Positions 55,001 through 64,000 of a DNA stretch of 64,000 bases are shown piece after piece. Position 1 is the stretch's first letter. The number at the start of each line of letters is the position of its first letter. The notes beneath the pieces are model-generated. The model saw nothing but the letters and a program-made list of their open reading frames with translations. It ran no database searches and had not been told where the DNA came from. The position numbers were made by a program, and so were the translations under genes. The stretch lies in assembly GCA_903813345.2 (NCBI GenBank), contig CAIIXF020000007.1, positions 38,674,671 to 38,738,670 of the forward strand, read 5' to 3'. The DNA is from Owenia fusiformis (Eukaryota; Annelida; Polychaeta; Sabellida; Oweniidae).

Positions 55001-57868
55001 TAAGCACAAGTGCCATTGGAAAGGTTGACTAAAAACTTTAAAGAAACCCAACAAGAAAAGCAAACTCTGTGTCAATCTGTCATAAGAAAAGTAGACCCTA
55101 TATATCCCAAAACCATGATCTAATATGAAAAGAAACAATGTCTAATATCCCCCTCCCCCCTCCAATCGAGAACCAATATCACAATCCAGGACCAGAACAC
55201 CAAGGGACATTTCATTCATACTGAAGTCATTACAATACATGTTGGAGAAAAATTGAAACCAGAACAACGGCAACGCCAAAGCGTAGCGAATCCCATCGAA
55301 CATTTTTCAAAAGGGGCACCTTCTACCAAAAGTGTCATTAGACAGTGTGCCATGCTTATAATATTCACATATCAAATATGAACAAAATCGCTCTACTACT
55401 TTTTGAGTTATAGTAAAATACGTTAAAATGGAGGCCATTTTGAAAAATGGCCGCCTTCTACCAAAAGTCTCATTGGACAGTGTGCCATGCTTATACGGAT
55501 TCACGTACCAAATATGAACAAAATCGCTCCACTACTTTTTGAGTTATAGTAAAATAAGTTAAAATGGCAGCCATTTTTCAAAATGTCCGCCATTTTTCAA
55601 AATGGCCGCCTTCTACCAAAAGTGTCATTAGACAGTGTGCCATGCTTACAGTATTCACATACCGAATATGAACAAAATCGCTCCACTACTTTTCGAGTTA
55701 TAGTAAAATACATTAAAATGGCGGACATTTTGAAAAATGACCGCCCTCTACCAAAAGTGTCATTAGACAGTGTGCCATGCTTATACGTATTAACATACCA
55801 AATATGAACAAAATCGCTCCACTACTTTTCGAGTTTTAGTAAAATAAGTTAAAATGGCGGCCATTTTTCAAAATGTCCGCCATTTTTCAAAATGGCCGCC
55901 TTCTACCAAAAGTGTCATTAGACAGTGTGCCATGCTTATAGTATTCACATACCAAATATGAACAAAATCGCTCAACTACTTTTCGAGTTACAGCAAAAAT
56001 CTTAAAATAACGAGTAAAGGCCGCCATTTTTCAAGATGGCTGCCATGTGCCTTTTTAATATCTACACTTCTAGCTTTATTTATGTCCTATATAATTTTTT
56101 TTACATTTAAAACATATTGCTATTACAGTTTTACATATTGCACCTAAATTACTGTAAAATCGGCACTAAAATGGCCGCCATTTTTAAATGAGCGGCCATT
56201 TTGAAAATCGGCTTTCGAGCAGAACTTCTACCCCCATAGGGTATATGTGTACAAAATATGAATAAAATCGGGCCAACGGTATTTGAGTTATTGCCCGGAC
56301 GGACGTACGTACGGACGGACGGACGTACGTACGGACGGACGTATGTACGGACGGACGGACGGAGGCGTTCCCTATATCCCTCCGAACTTCGTTCGATGGG
56401 ATAAAAATTGATATCCAATACTCATAACATCGAAAATAAAAAGATTCAGCATTCAGTAATGAAAATGGCCACCAGAAAGCAAAATGGCCATTGAAAAGTT
56501 AATCAGCTCTAGAACTTCTTACCATGTAACATGTGTAAAAAGTTGAAGTAATTTTGAAATGCGGTATGTATATACTCAAATTATAAATGTATATACTCAA
56601 ATTATAAATGTTGAAAATTTCAGATCTATCATAATATCAGAGGAGACATCCCGGAAATTTGAATACTATATAGTATTAAACCACACTTAGGTAGCAACAC
56701 AATAGAATGAACCATATTTTATTTTTAAGAATGCCCAGCTATAAAAAAGGGAAGTGCATTATTTTTTTTTTTATTGTTTTTAAAGAATGTACACACCAGT
56801 GTCCACTAAAGCTTAATTAATTATACCCTATTCACTTTTTCAATAGTTGAATAGTAAACACAAAAGAGATCAAACTTTAAACTGTGCATGCCCTGTTGCA
56901 TACTGTGCACTGAAGCTGACCTAATTACACCCACTCACTTCTCAATACACTTACCTCATAGTCAATACAAAACAAATTGGTTTTTCCTAAAATTGGATTA
57001 TGTACAATTAACCTTACAAAGGAGTCTGAGTACCCATTGTGTGGTTTAAGTTAGATAAACAATTCGTCTTGGGTCTTAGGCTACGCCCCTTGGCCATTAC
57101 TTTTCCTAATCCCCAAGACTGATTGTTTATCCGTTACTTAATAAGAAAGACGAGGCTTTGCAGACAGGATTTTGGGACTGAAAATCCAAATTGGCCCAGT
57201 TGATGGACATCTATATCAAACCTAAATCTGAGCAATGATAAAAATATAATTAAATGAATAAATAAAATCAATTCAGAGTATTTAAGGCCGTGGGTGGCAA
57301 TAATATAAAAGTCAACAGAAAAGTAATATAAATAAAATACGATAAAAACAAATCTATTTCAATTCTTCAAAAATCATGTTCTGTACAGTCTATGTATAAG
57401 CAACAACTGAGGCTGGGCCAACACCCAAACTCAAGTGAGTGAATGTTTTCCATATATGGCAGTTACACAATACAAAACAACATTGAAAATACAACATGAA
57501 AAGCTAAAAACTGGTTTGAAACAAAAGATAGCAGGTAAGGCATGGCAAACAAGAGGATTAAAACATTTGGCACTGATACAATAGTAACCTAGGGACCTGT
57601 TAAAATGAGAATAAGTGAAATATATAGGACTGATCAATATAAAAAGTGAGAAATATGAAAGTATGAAAATGGCCATGTTACATTAACAAAAATATACCAA
57701 AAAATGCATCTAATCTTTGGCATACACCTAACAGTCCAGTCACTACATGGAGTTAAGAGATGCCATTAAAGGTGCAATATGGAATACAGGGGACATTCAG
57801 GGATTTTTCTACCTTTCGAGCTATCAGCTCATCATTTGCTTCACCATCTTTTCCTTCAGACCCATTTT
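19066..57868 (-). CDS. TAF5: TAF5, TFIID subunit (C-terminal linker and WD40 domain; N-terminal exons not found)
   Basis: Minus-strand exons that splice in one frame, in transcript order: 57813-57868 (acidic linker, less certain), 49712-49803, 49194-49313, 48048-48193, 29368-29505, 22663-22856, 22004-22172, 21443-21565, 19472-19568 and 19066-19192 (stop). Phases agree throughout and give about 419 residues. The basic linker KKKSKKDP...NRIPLPE leads into seven WD blades, including GHSGPVYSTSFSPDKHYLIS, GHNYPVWSVQFSPHGHYFVS, FAGHLSDVDCVQFHPNSNYV, GHKGAIQCLRFSPDGRYLAS and a C-terminal LDLHFTRRNLLLASG that matches the end of TAF5. TAF5 is a scaffold of TFIID; the propeller contacts histone-fold TAFs. 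The LisH/NTD2 half (about 380 residues in vertebrates) was not found up to 64000. The donor of exon 19472 (AT|gtacgt) is weak. Four junctions carry exon-derived tandem arrays. The intron 29506-48047 contains two plus-strand oxygenase genes. Confidence 0.93.
19993..21503 (-). repeat. 84-bp exon/donor tandem array, 18 units, open in frame (TAF5)
   Basis: Donor landmarks recur every 84 bp from 21439 down to 20011, 18 copies. Each unit holds 63 bp of the WD exon (GHTNTVYSLCFSREG...LASG), the donor CATCAG|gtaaat and about 21 bp of intron ending ...cattcagggtcag. Because 84 is a multiple of three and neither part has a stop, the array is open for more than 500 codons in the TAF5 frame, repeating a 28-residue unit with linker KSIIQGQ. 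Unit differences are few: CAC/CAG, GCC/GTC, GGC/GTC at the linker end, and one unit near 20854 where the donor GT became AT. Confidence 0.97.
22842..25850 (-). repeat. 88-bp acceptor-derived tandem array, ~34 units (TAF5)
   Basis: The landmark AAAACTCCAAAG recurs about every 88 bp (some units 90 bp because of an extra AT). The unit consists of the first ~16 bases of the exon 22663-22856, its acceptor and about 70 bp of upstream intron. The true acceptor reads cttccAG|TTCGTC. Only one further unit, near 23205-23222, keeps this; the rest have lost five bases and read cttccATC, so the AG is gone. Confidence 0.95.
26058..26139. ncRNA. 82-nt hairpin, pre-miRNA-sized or foldback
   Basis: AATAACCTCATTTCAGCAGG... 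pairs with ...CCTTTGAAATGAGGTTATT, arms of about 30 nt with a few mismatches and a ~21-nt loop. Size and shape fit either a microRNA precursor or a tiny foldback element. It is in a TAF5 intron. No homology to a known miRNA was recognised. Confidence 0.25.
26568..28800. mobile_element. hAT-like non-autonomous element, 2.2 kb (TSD ATACGTAC)
   Basis: It starts TAGGGGTGTGAATTTTTAAT and ends GTGCACACCTCTA, inverted termini rich in AATCGATTAA words. It is flanked by a perfect 8-bp direct repeat ATACGTAC at 26560-26567 and 28801-28808. There is no transposase ORF. An inner inverted repeat at about 26825-26853 and 28562-28591 (GCTTGAGCAAGCTATTGGTA) suggests a second element nested inside. Between those arms the 17-mer GCTCTTCGGAAAGGACA occurs about five times with small changes. 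Confidence 0.88.
26825..28591. mobile_element. Nested inverted-repeat element with GCTCTTCGGAAAG motifs
   Basis: A ~28-bp inverted repeat pair (GCTTGAGCAAGCTATTGGTA and flank) bounds 1.77 kb of AT-rich non-coding DNA. GCTCTTCGGAAAG occurs at about 27014, 27145, 27686, 27851 and 28022; the fourth is extended into a 22-bp perfect palindrome centred on GAGCTC. The motifs could be transposase-binding subterminal sites, although their spacing is wide. No clean target duplication was found. Confidence 0.5.
28869..29456 (-). repeat. 94-bp exon/donor tandem array, 6 units (TAF5)
   Basis: The donor landmark cttacttgttcc recurs at 28893, 28987, 29081, 29175, 29269 and 29363, exactly 94 bp apart. Each unit carries 90 bp of the exon 29368-29505 (GHSGPVYSTSFSPDKHYLIS...EDGT) plus the first four intron bases, then restarts at GTCTTTTGGTGGGTC. 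The unit nearest the rest of the exon supplies the true donor. A read-through from it reaches a stop within the next unit. Confidence 0.96.
30031..30580 (+). repeat. 150-bp exon/donor tandem array, 4 units (oxygenase copy 1)
   Basis: The landmark CTTGCAGAGGATGTGTATAA recurs at 150-bp spacing (about 30034, 30184, 30334, 30484). Each unit has 81 bp of exon 1 (LAEDVYKALTGVGFMYIKNH...), the donor TTG|gtgagaaatg and about 69 bp of intron. The first unit is the real exon end. Every later unit also has a potential acceptor, cttgcag. Confidence 0.95.
32262..32325. mobile_element. Solo terminus of the 741-1887 TIR family
   Basis: 'ttttaagggcagggtcaaat' and 'catatgtcgatgatagtactttcg' match the terminus of the 741-1887 element with several substitutions. 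No partner end was found nearby, so this is a remnant in the fourth oxygenase intron. Confidence 0.5.
33230..34293 (+). repeat. 76-bp acceptor/exon tandem array, 14 units (oxygenase copy 1)
   Basis: tgtttag|GTGAAATCACGC recurs at exon-start positions 33240, 33316, 33392 and so on to 34228, every 76 bp, 14 copies. Each unit is 66 bp of exon 6 (VKSRSGDWIDVTPKDGCIIV...) plus the 10-bp tract acatgtttag containing the acceptor. Only the last unit continues into the rest of the exon; starting at any earlier acceptor gives a stop within the second unit. Confidence 0.97.
34354..38721. mobile_element. TTAA-flanked 4.4-kb non-autonomous element
   Basis: GGACGTGGTGGACTAAAT at the left is matched by ATTTAGTCCACCACGTCC at the right, and TTAA flanks both (34350-34353 and 38722-38725), the target duplication used by piggyBac-like elements. 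No transposase is visible; much of the interior is a minisatellite. The last intron of oxygenase copy 2 lacks this insertion, so it is younger than the gene duplication or was lost there. Confidence 0.75.
35630..36880 (+). repeat. ~24-bp minisatellite (cagttatattgacaatcatt)
   Basis: Degenerate tandem units of roughly 22-26 bp around CAGTTATATTGACAATCATT, alternating with CAGTGATATAGACAATCACT, run for about 1.25 kb inside the TTAA-flanked element. The open frames here are repeat artefacts. Confidence 0.9.
39125..39889 (+). other. Intergenic between oxygenase copies, copy 1 3' end
   Basis: Contains AATAAA at 39270-39275 and 39501-39506, the probable 3' end signals of copy 1. No other feature is seen. 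Confidence 0.45.
39890..40285 (-). mobile_element. Degenerate GTCC-type element remnant
   Basis: Two to three diverged repeats around 'ctgagttatcaaa...ttacaaaaaatggtggccattttgaaa' are followed by CTACAAACTTTGTTCAGTGGGATGA, an eroded form of the hairpin terminus of elements A-D. It lies just upstream of oxygenase copy 2. Confidence 0.45.
40533..47043 (+). CDS. 2OG-Fe(II) oxygenase, copy 2 (intact)
   Basis: Seven exons splice in frame: 40533-40697, 41468-41583, 43385-43442, 43672-43782, 44098-44283, 44510-44620 and 46852-47043, giving 312 residues, the usual size for isopenicillin-N-synthase-like dioxygenases. Visible parts are the N-terminal domain (TPIVDFKDYG...VGFMYIKNHGIPADL), then the FKRMENIAREFFSLPREEKE helix, DVKELYDYEYWLPP, the iron ligands in RLGEHTDWGTVTF and in PHRV, and RFSMIYFGNP with the Arg-x-Ser that binds 2-oxoglutarate. 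The enzyme would couple 2OG decarboxylation to oxidation of an unknown substrate, probably in the cytosol (no signal peptide). It is a tandem duplicate of 29947-39124 with identical exon phases, and both lie antisense inside one TAF5 intron. No clear AATAAA follows the stop closely. Confidence 0.92.
40617..41150 (+). repeat. 150-bp exon/donor tandem array, 4 units (oxygenase copy 2)
   Basis: Same unit as in copy 1: landmarks at about 40617, 40767, 40917 and 41065 (spacing 150, 150, 148). The first unit is the real end of exon 1. Units are nearly identical to those of copy 1, including the intronic part 'tgcagttatatcaaaccatt'. Confidence 0.95.
41253..41431. mobile_element. 179-bp pogo/Tigger-like MITE
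   Basis: TACAGTAAAACCTGTC at the left and ACAGGTTTCACTGTA at the right form inverted ends like those of 5442-6324. It lies just before exon 2 of oxygenase copy 2. Confidence 0.65.
42590..43384 (+). repeat. ~55-60-bp intronic array ending at an acceptor (oxygenase copy 2)
   Basis: ACCAAACTTGGTATTTTCAC recurs about 14 times from 42615 to 43364 with 55-60-bp spacing. The final copy reads ACTTGGTATTTTCAG and is the acceptor of exon 3 (43385). All other copies have CAC where the acceptor has CAG. The exon itself is not repeated. The equivalent intron of copy 1 has no such array. Long frames through it are artefacts. Confidence 0.93.
44434..44575 (+). repeat. 76-bp acceptor/exon repeat, 2 units (oxygenase copy 2)
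   Basis: Two units, tgtttag|GTGAATTCACGC at 44434 and tgtttag|GTGAAATCACGC at 44510, match the 14-unit array of copy 1. The second unit is the true exon 6; the first has diverged (GGAGGCTGG against GGATGCTGG). Confidence 0.93.
45459..46133 (-). mobile_element. hAT-like MITE, copy 2 (TSD GTGATGAT)
   Basis: Inverse copy of 1000-1652, 675 bp, starting TAGTGGTCGGAC and ending TTCCAACCACTA. It is flanked by perfect GTGATGAT at 45451-45458 and 46134-46141. It contains a short internal duplication ('gcaaaagtttcatttcc') absent from copy 1. It lies in the last intron of oxygenase copy 2. Confidence 0.93.
47274..47466. mobile_element. Small MITE (ATGGGCGTAGCGC termini)
   Basis: ATGGGCGTAGCGC at the left and AGCGCTTTGCCCAT at the right form imperfect inverted repeats around ~190 bp. 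The interior includes 'cctagggggagaacccccagaccc'. Confidence 0.5.
47480..48025 (-). mobile_element. Degenerate GTCC-type element remnant
   Basis: 'gtggccattttgaat', 'cgacagccatcttggg', a broken GGAC tract (about 47945-47985) and CTATATCCCTACAGAACTTT follow the order of elements A-D at the microsatellite end, with heavy decay. It ends about 20 bp before a TAF5 exon. Confidence 0.5.
48411..49256 (-). repeat. 64-bp exon/donor tandem array, 13 units (TAF5)
   Basis: CTTACTCATGGTATCCATTG recurs every 64 bp from 48421 to 49189, 13 copies (CTCG or CTTG in some). On the minus strand each unit is KLGPTTQPSICFYTFLNGYH-coding exon sequence ending at the donor GA|gtaagt, and the next unit restarts two bases into 'gtaagttagg'. 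The unit at 49189-49252 is the real end of exon 49194-49313. Confidence 0.96.
49813..50690 (-). repeat. ~40-bp intronic repeat, about 4-5 units, interrupted by a piggyBac-like MITE
   Basis: 'acatgaatagcaatttgtcc' followed by 'ctctaaaatcatcagtttta' occurs before 49899 and again after 50591. The repeat starts about 25 bp from the acceptor of TAF5 exon 49712-49803 without including it. Confidence 0.8.
49903..50590 (+). mobile_element. piggyBac-like MITE with an N-terminal ORF stub (TTAA TSD)
   Basis: CCTTTAGCATGCTGCC at the left and GGCAGCATGCTAAAGG at the right are 16-bp inverted ends, with TTAA on both sides (49899-49902, 50591-50594). These are hallmarks of piggyBac-like elements. A 30-codon plus-strand ORF at 50162-50254 starts MAAKYDHNKN and is acidic, as the start of a piggyBac transposase often is; this suggests derivation by internal deletion from an autonomous element. 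The deletion origin is inference. Confidence 0.88.
50951..51162 (+). pseudogene. Ty3/gypsy reverse transcriptase fragment
   Basis: The translation includes KKFMGHIFSSDGYSVEPDKI, MKMPQPQNKTD and SDILKPIGQLMKKDVDF, the end of the gypsy RT domain (FLGH...PDKI...MP.P) and the start of the RT/RNase H connection. An in-frame TGA at about 51069 interrupts it. Two later fragments of the same pol (53793-54030, 54363-54650) follow in order, so this is one decayed copy inside a TAF5 intron. Confidence 0.8.
51224..53041. mobile_element. Element bounded by 474-bp direct repeats (LTR- or TRIM-like)
   Basis: 51224-51697 and 52569-53041 are nearly identical direct repeats, differing at a handful of sites. 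They begin TTAGG(G)TAGAAAGCAACTT and end TATTGACCCTA. The 871-bp interior is AT-rich and non-coding. It interrupts the gypsy pol relic. The repeat ends are not TG...CA and no target duplication was readable, so a terminal-repeat retroelement and a segmental duplication both remain possible. Confidence 0.6.
53793..54030 (+). pseudogene. Ty3/gypsy RNase H fragment
   Basis: The frame AFQKMKDLATKTPILR, then YDCSKE, VIQCEAT and DTLSRAYL follows the gypsy RNase H order (FQKLK...PVL, YDP.K, IQCDAS, ADTLSRA) but has three in-frame stops and a large internal deletion between the core and the DTLSRA end. Confidence 0.7.
54031..54362 (+). other. Insertion with promoter-like sequence inside gypsy pol
   Basis: This ~330-bp GC-richer segment separates two consecutive pieces of gypsy pol. 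It has a TATA-like CCATATATAGAA at about 54243 and CpG-rich surroundings. It may be a solo LTR or another insertion; no boundaries were resolved. Confidence 0.35.
54363..54650 (+). pseudogene. Ty3/gypsy pol fragment before the integrase
   Basis: The ORF beginning MQRVVNQVSYFAITDHRLNE and continuing LDGWPEFKKDL, FRDKLVVQDGLIF, RVVIPLTQRQ matches the stretch between RNase H and the integrase zinc finger in gypsy pol. It breaks off before the HHCC finger. Confidence 0.85.
55255..56404 (-). mobile_element. GTCC-type element C with GGCCATTTT core repeats
   Basis: Starts GAAACCAGAACAACGGCAAC and GAATCCCATCGAAC, continues with about five ~135-170-bp core units, the single-copy 'tactgtaaaatcggcactaa' part and a long GGAC/GTAC tract (56296-56362), and ends with TTCGTTCGATGGGATAA. 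Structure is the same as elements A and B. Confidence 0.75.
56405..57812 (-). other. TAF5 intron, one small foldback
   Basis: No exon is seen. A foldback with arms GATAAACAATTCGTCTTGGG and CCAAGACTGATTGTTTATC occupies about 57053-57145. Confidence 0.4.
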
Positions 57869-58279
57869 CTTAAAATGTATAGATATGTCCACATATATCA
57901 CTATTTATACTTGAAAATTAAGTTTGAAATGGAGAATTGAAAAAGTGGACGTCAACTTTTTCAATTTTTGAATTTCTTGCTTCAGAACACCTGGTGGAGA
58001 TAATTTGAACTAACAAAATAGTTCGTTCAGTGCACCAAATAACAAAACAAACAAGGCTCTGAGATTTGAAAGAGTTATGCACTTTTCATTTTATTTTTGT
58101 ATCGATAGATAGGTGCTTAAAATAGATATTTACTTAGTATTTTCGAGTCGAGAAAACTCTGATTATGTGAGTATTTTAATGAAACCCTTTCTAGTAGAAA
58201 GCATAGTAATCATTTGAAGATGAATATGAAGCATTTAGAGTTGAATCTATCGCAAAATTTGAAATAAAAGTGATTTTGG

Positions 58280-58425
58280 TTTGGCGCGTTTGTTCTTCCG
58301 TGTCAAGCGCCCTCTGTTGAGTAATTTTTCGCAGAATATTTATCTGTGCATGCGTGGTGGGAAATTCAAAATAATGGCGGAGATGAAGAAGCCGGAAGAT
58401 AAAGATGATTTTCTCTTTTGTCAAT
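58280..58425 (+). promoter_or_regulatory. Possible transcription start / 5' exon region
   Basis: A locally GC-richer segment (tggcgcgtttg, caagcgccctctgttgag, gcatgcgtggtggg) precedes ATGGCGGAGATGAAGAAG at 58374, a frame of 17 codons ending in TAA with no strong donor. This looks like a 5' UTR and start region, but no convincing continuation was found. It could also be an unrelated repeat. Confidence 0.2.
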
Positions 58426-58967
58426 AATTTAGAATTATCAATCTTAATACTTATGACCTATTATCCAATGATGTTATATAAAGTGTTTAAAAACACGATT
58501 GAGTAGGAACTTTTATTTTAACCACTCAAAATGTTGTTCAACGCGTTGGTTAGTGGTGCAGGGTGACATCCTGGGGGGAACATGGGCCAACCAGGGGTTA
58601 AACTGCATCATTGACTAACATAGATGATTGTTATAGAGATTAGACACATTGAACCTGAATACCAATAATAGCAAACTCTCCCTTCAAATGACTCCCTTTT
58701 TCTTTTTCTTTTGTACCTTTTCTATTTCCAATAAACATTTATTAAAACTATTGTGTAATTTAATACACTTATTTTAAGTGTCATTGCATTTTCATTATTT
58801 TTCCATAAAAACTGTATGTAAATGTAAAAATTGACTAAACTGAAATATATATTATTATTATATTATTAAATAAGGTATGTGTACAAATTCTGGTTGCATA
58901 ATTAAAAAATACGAATACATATATTTATGAATGTCATAGCGTGTTCAAATCTTTCTTTTTATGACAG

Positions 58968-59046
58968 ATCCATGATCGTTGGATAGAACTTGACGCTATT
59001 TATTCAACCTTTAAAGCACTCACTCAGGCATTTGATTCATTAAAAG
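58968..59046 (+). CDS. Orphan exon candidate, unidentified protein
   Basis: A polypyrimidine tract and acceptor (ctttctttttatgacag) precede 26 open codons coding IHDRWIELDAIYSTFKALTQ..., and a donor AAAAG|gtttgg follows. Composition and boundaries look exonic. I do not recognise the family. The 22 bases starting at the donor are tandemly duplicated (aaggtttggcttgcttttca twice). It may belong to a gene starting near 58374, or be chance. Confidence 0.3.
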
Positions 59047-59698
59047 GTTTGGCTTGCTTTTCAAAGGTTTGGCTTGCTTTTCAATTCAATTCAATTTCAA
59101 TTCAATTCAGCTTTATTTCCTTACATGTAGTGGTATTTACAAATTTCTACTTGACACCCTAGTGGATGTATATGGTATAAAGACCTGTGTTTAATTATTT
59201 TAAAACTTTTAATTACTATATCACTAATTAAATGCCTAATGTAAAGCTCAATTCACTAGTCTACTATCTCAGTAAAACCTAAAAAATAAGAAATCAAAAG
59301 ACAATCGTGCAATAATATATGGAAAATTGTATTTAAATTGTACATGAATGACAATTGTATATTTCATATTATTTAGTTTTGTGTGCAGTAAGCCTCTTGT
59401 AATTTGAGGAGTTAAACCCTTTTGTAAACACAGTTGACTGAACAAACACACATGAATCACATACTCCCTGGCAGGGCTAGTTTTCAACACTGCATGAGAT
59501 TTGGCATGAGTCAGTGAATATAAGGAGTGCCATAAGTGTATTTCATAAGTTTAAGGTGTGTTGGCAAAATACTCATAGCAATTTAAACGTTGAACTGTAC
59601 AGATCAATGAATTTATGATTTCAATGTGCTTTTAATATCAATGAGCTTTTTTGATTCAGCTGACTCTGTACACTAAAAAATCAAATTAAAAATAGTAG

Positions 59699-64000
<4,302 letters not shown>

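Noticed and set aside
58191-58424. 77-codon minus-strand ORF
   Set aside because: No homology recognised and antisense to the start-like segment at 58374; not supported by splice sites.

Overview
This is animal nuclear DNA: AT-rich, with GT-AG introns, multi-exon genes and many DNA-transposon remnants. The set of RAB5, TAF5, an animal-type 2-oxoglutarate/Fe(II) oxygenase and a cholinesterase-type carboxylesterase, together with (GTCC)n/160-bp core-repeat elements, suggests a marine invertebrate (mollusc or invertebrate deuterostome). I cannot place it more precisely from the sequence.

Layout. Bases 1-9374 appear to be intron of a plus-strand RAB5 gene whose P-loop exon lies upstream of the window; they hold nested MITEs and GTCC-type elements. 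RAB5 exons run 9375-12491 and are followed by a long 3' flank. TAF5 (TFIID subunit, C-terminal linker and WD40 propeller) is on the minus strand from about 57.9 kb down to 19066. Its 18.5-kb intron (29506-48047) contains two tandem plus-strand copies of an isopenicillin-N-synthase-like 2OG-Fe(II) oxygenase (29947-39124, with a 1-bp frameshift; 40533-47043, intact). A decayed Ty3/gypsy pol relic, a piggyBac-like MITE and a pair of 474-bp direct repeats fill 49.9-54.7 kb. A secreted carboxylesterase starts at 59699 and runs off the right edge, with a dead LINE in its first intron.

The outstanding feature is a recurring architecture. In three gene families (four genes), splice junctions are the seeds of tandem arrays. 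Most units contain part of an exon plus the adjoining donor or acceptor: 84 bp x18, 88 bp x~34, 94 bp x6 and 64 bp x13 in TAF5; 150 bp x4 in both oxygenase copies; 76 bp x14 in one oxygenase copy and x2 in the other; ~57 bp x~6 in the esterase. A further ~55-60-bp array ends exactly at an acceptor. In most arrays only the copy next to the true exon gives an open product. The 84-bp TAF5 array is the exception: it stays open across all 18 units, so use of a distal donor would insert n x 28 WD40-like residues in frame.

The window is also rich in mobile elements with readable boundaries. These include hAT-like elements with perfect 8-bp target duplications, TTAA-flanked elements, Tc1/mariner- and pogo-like MITEs, and several copies of a GTCC-microsatellite element with tandem core repeats and a terminal hairpin.
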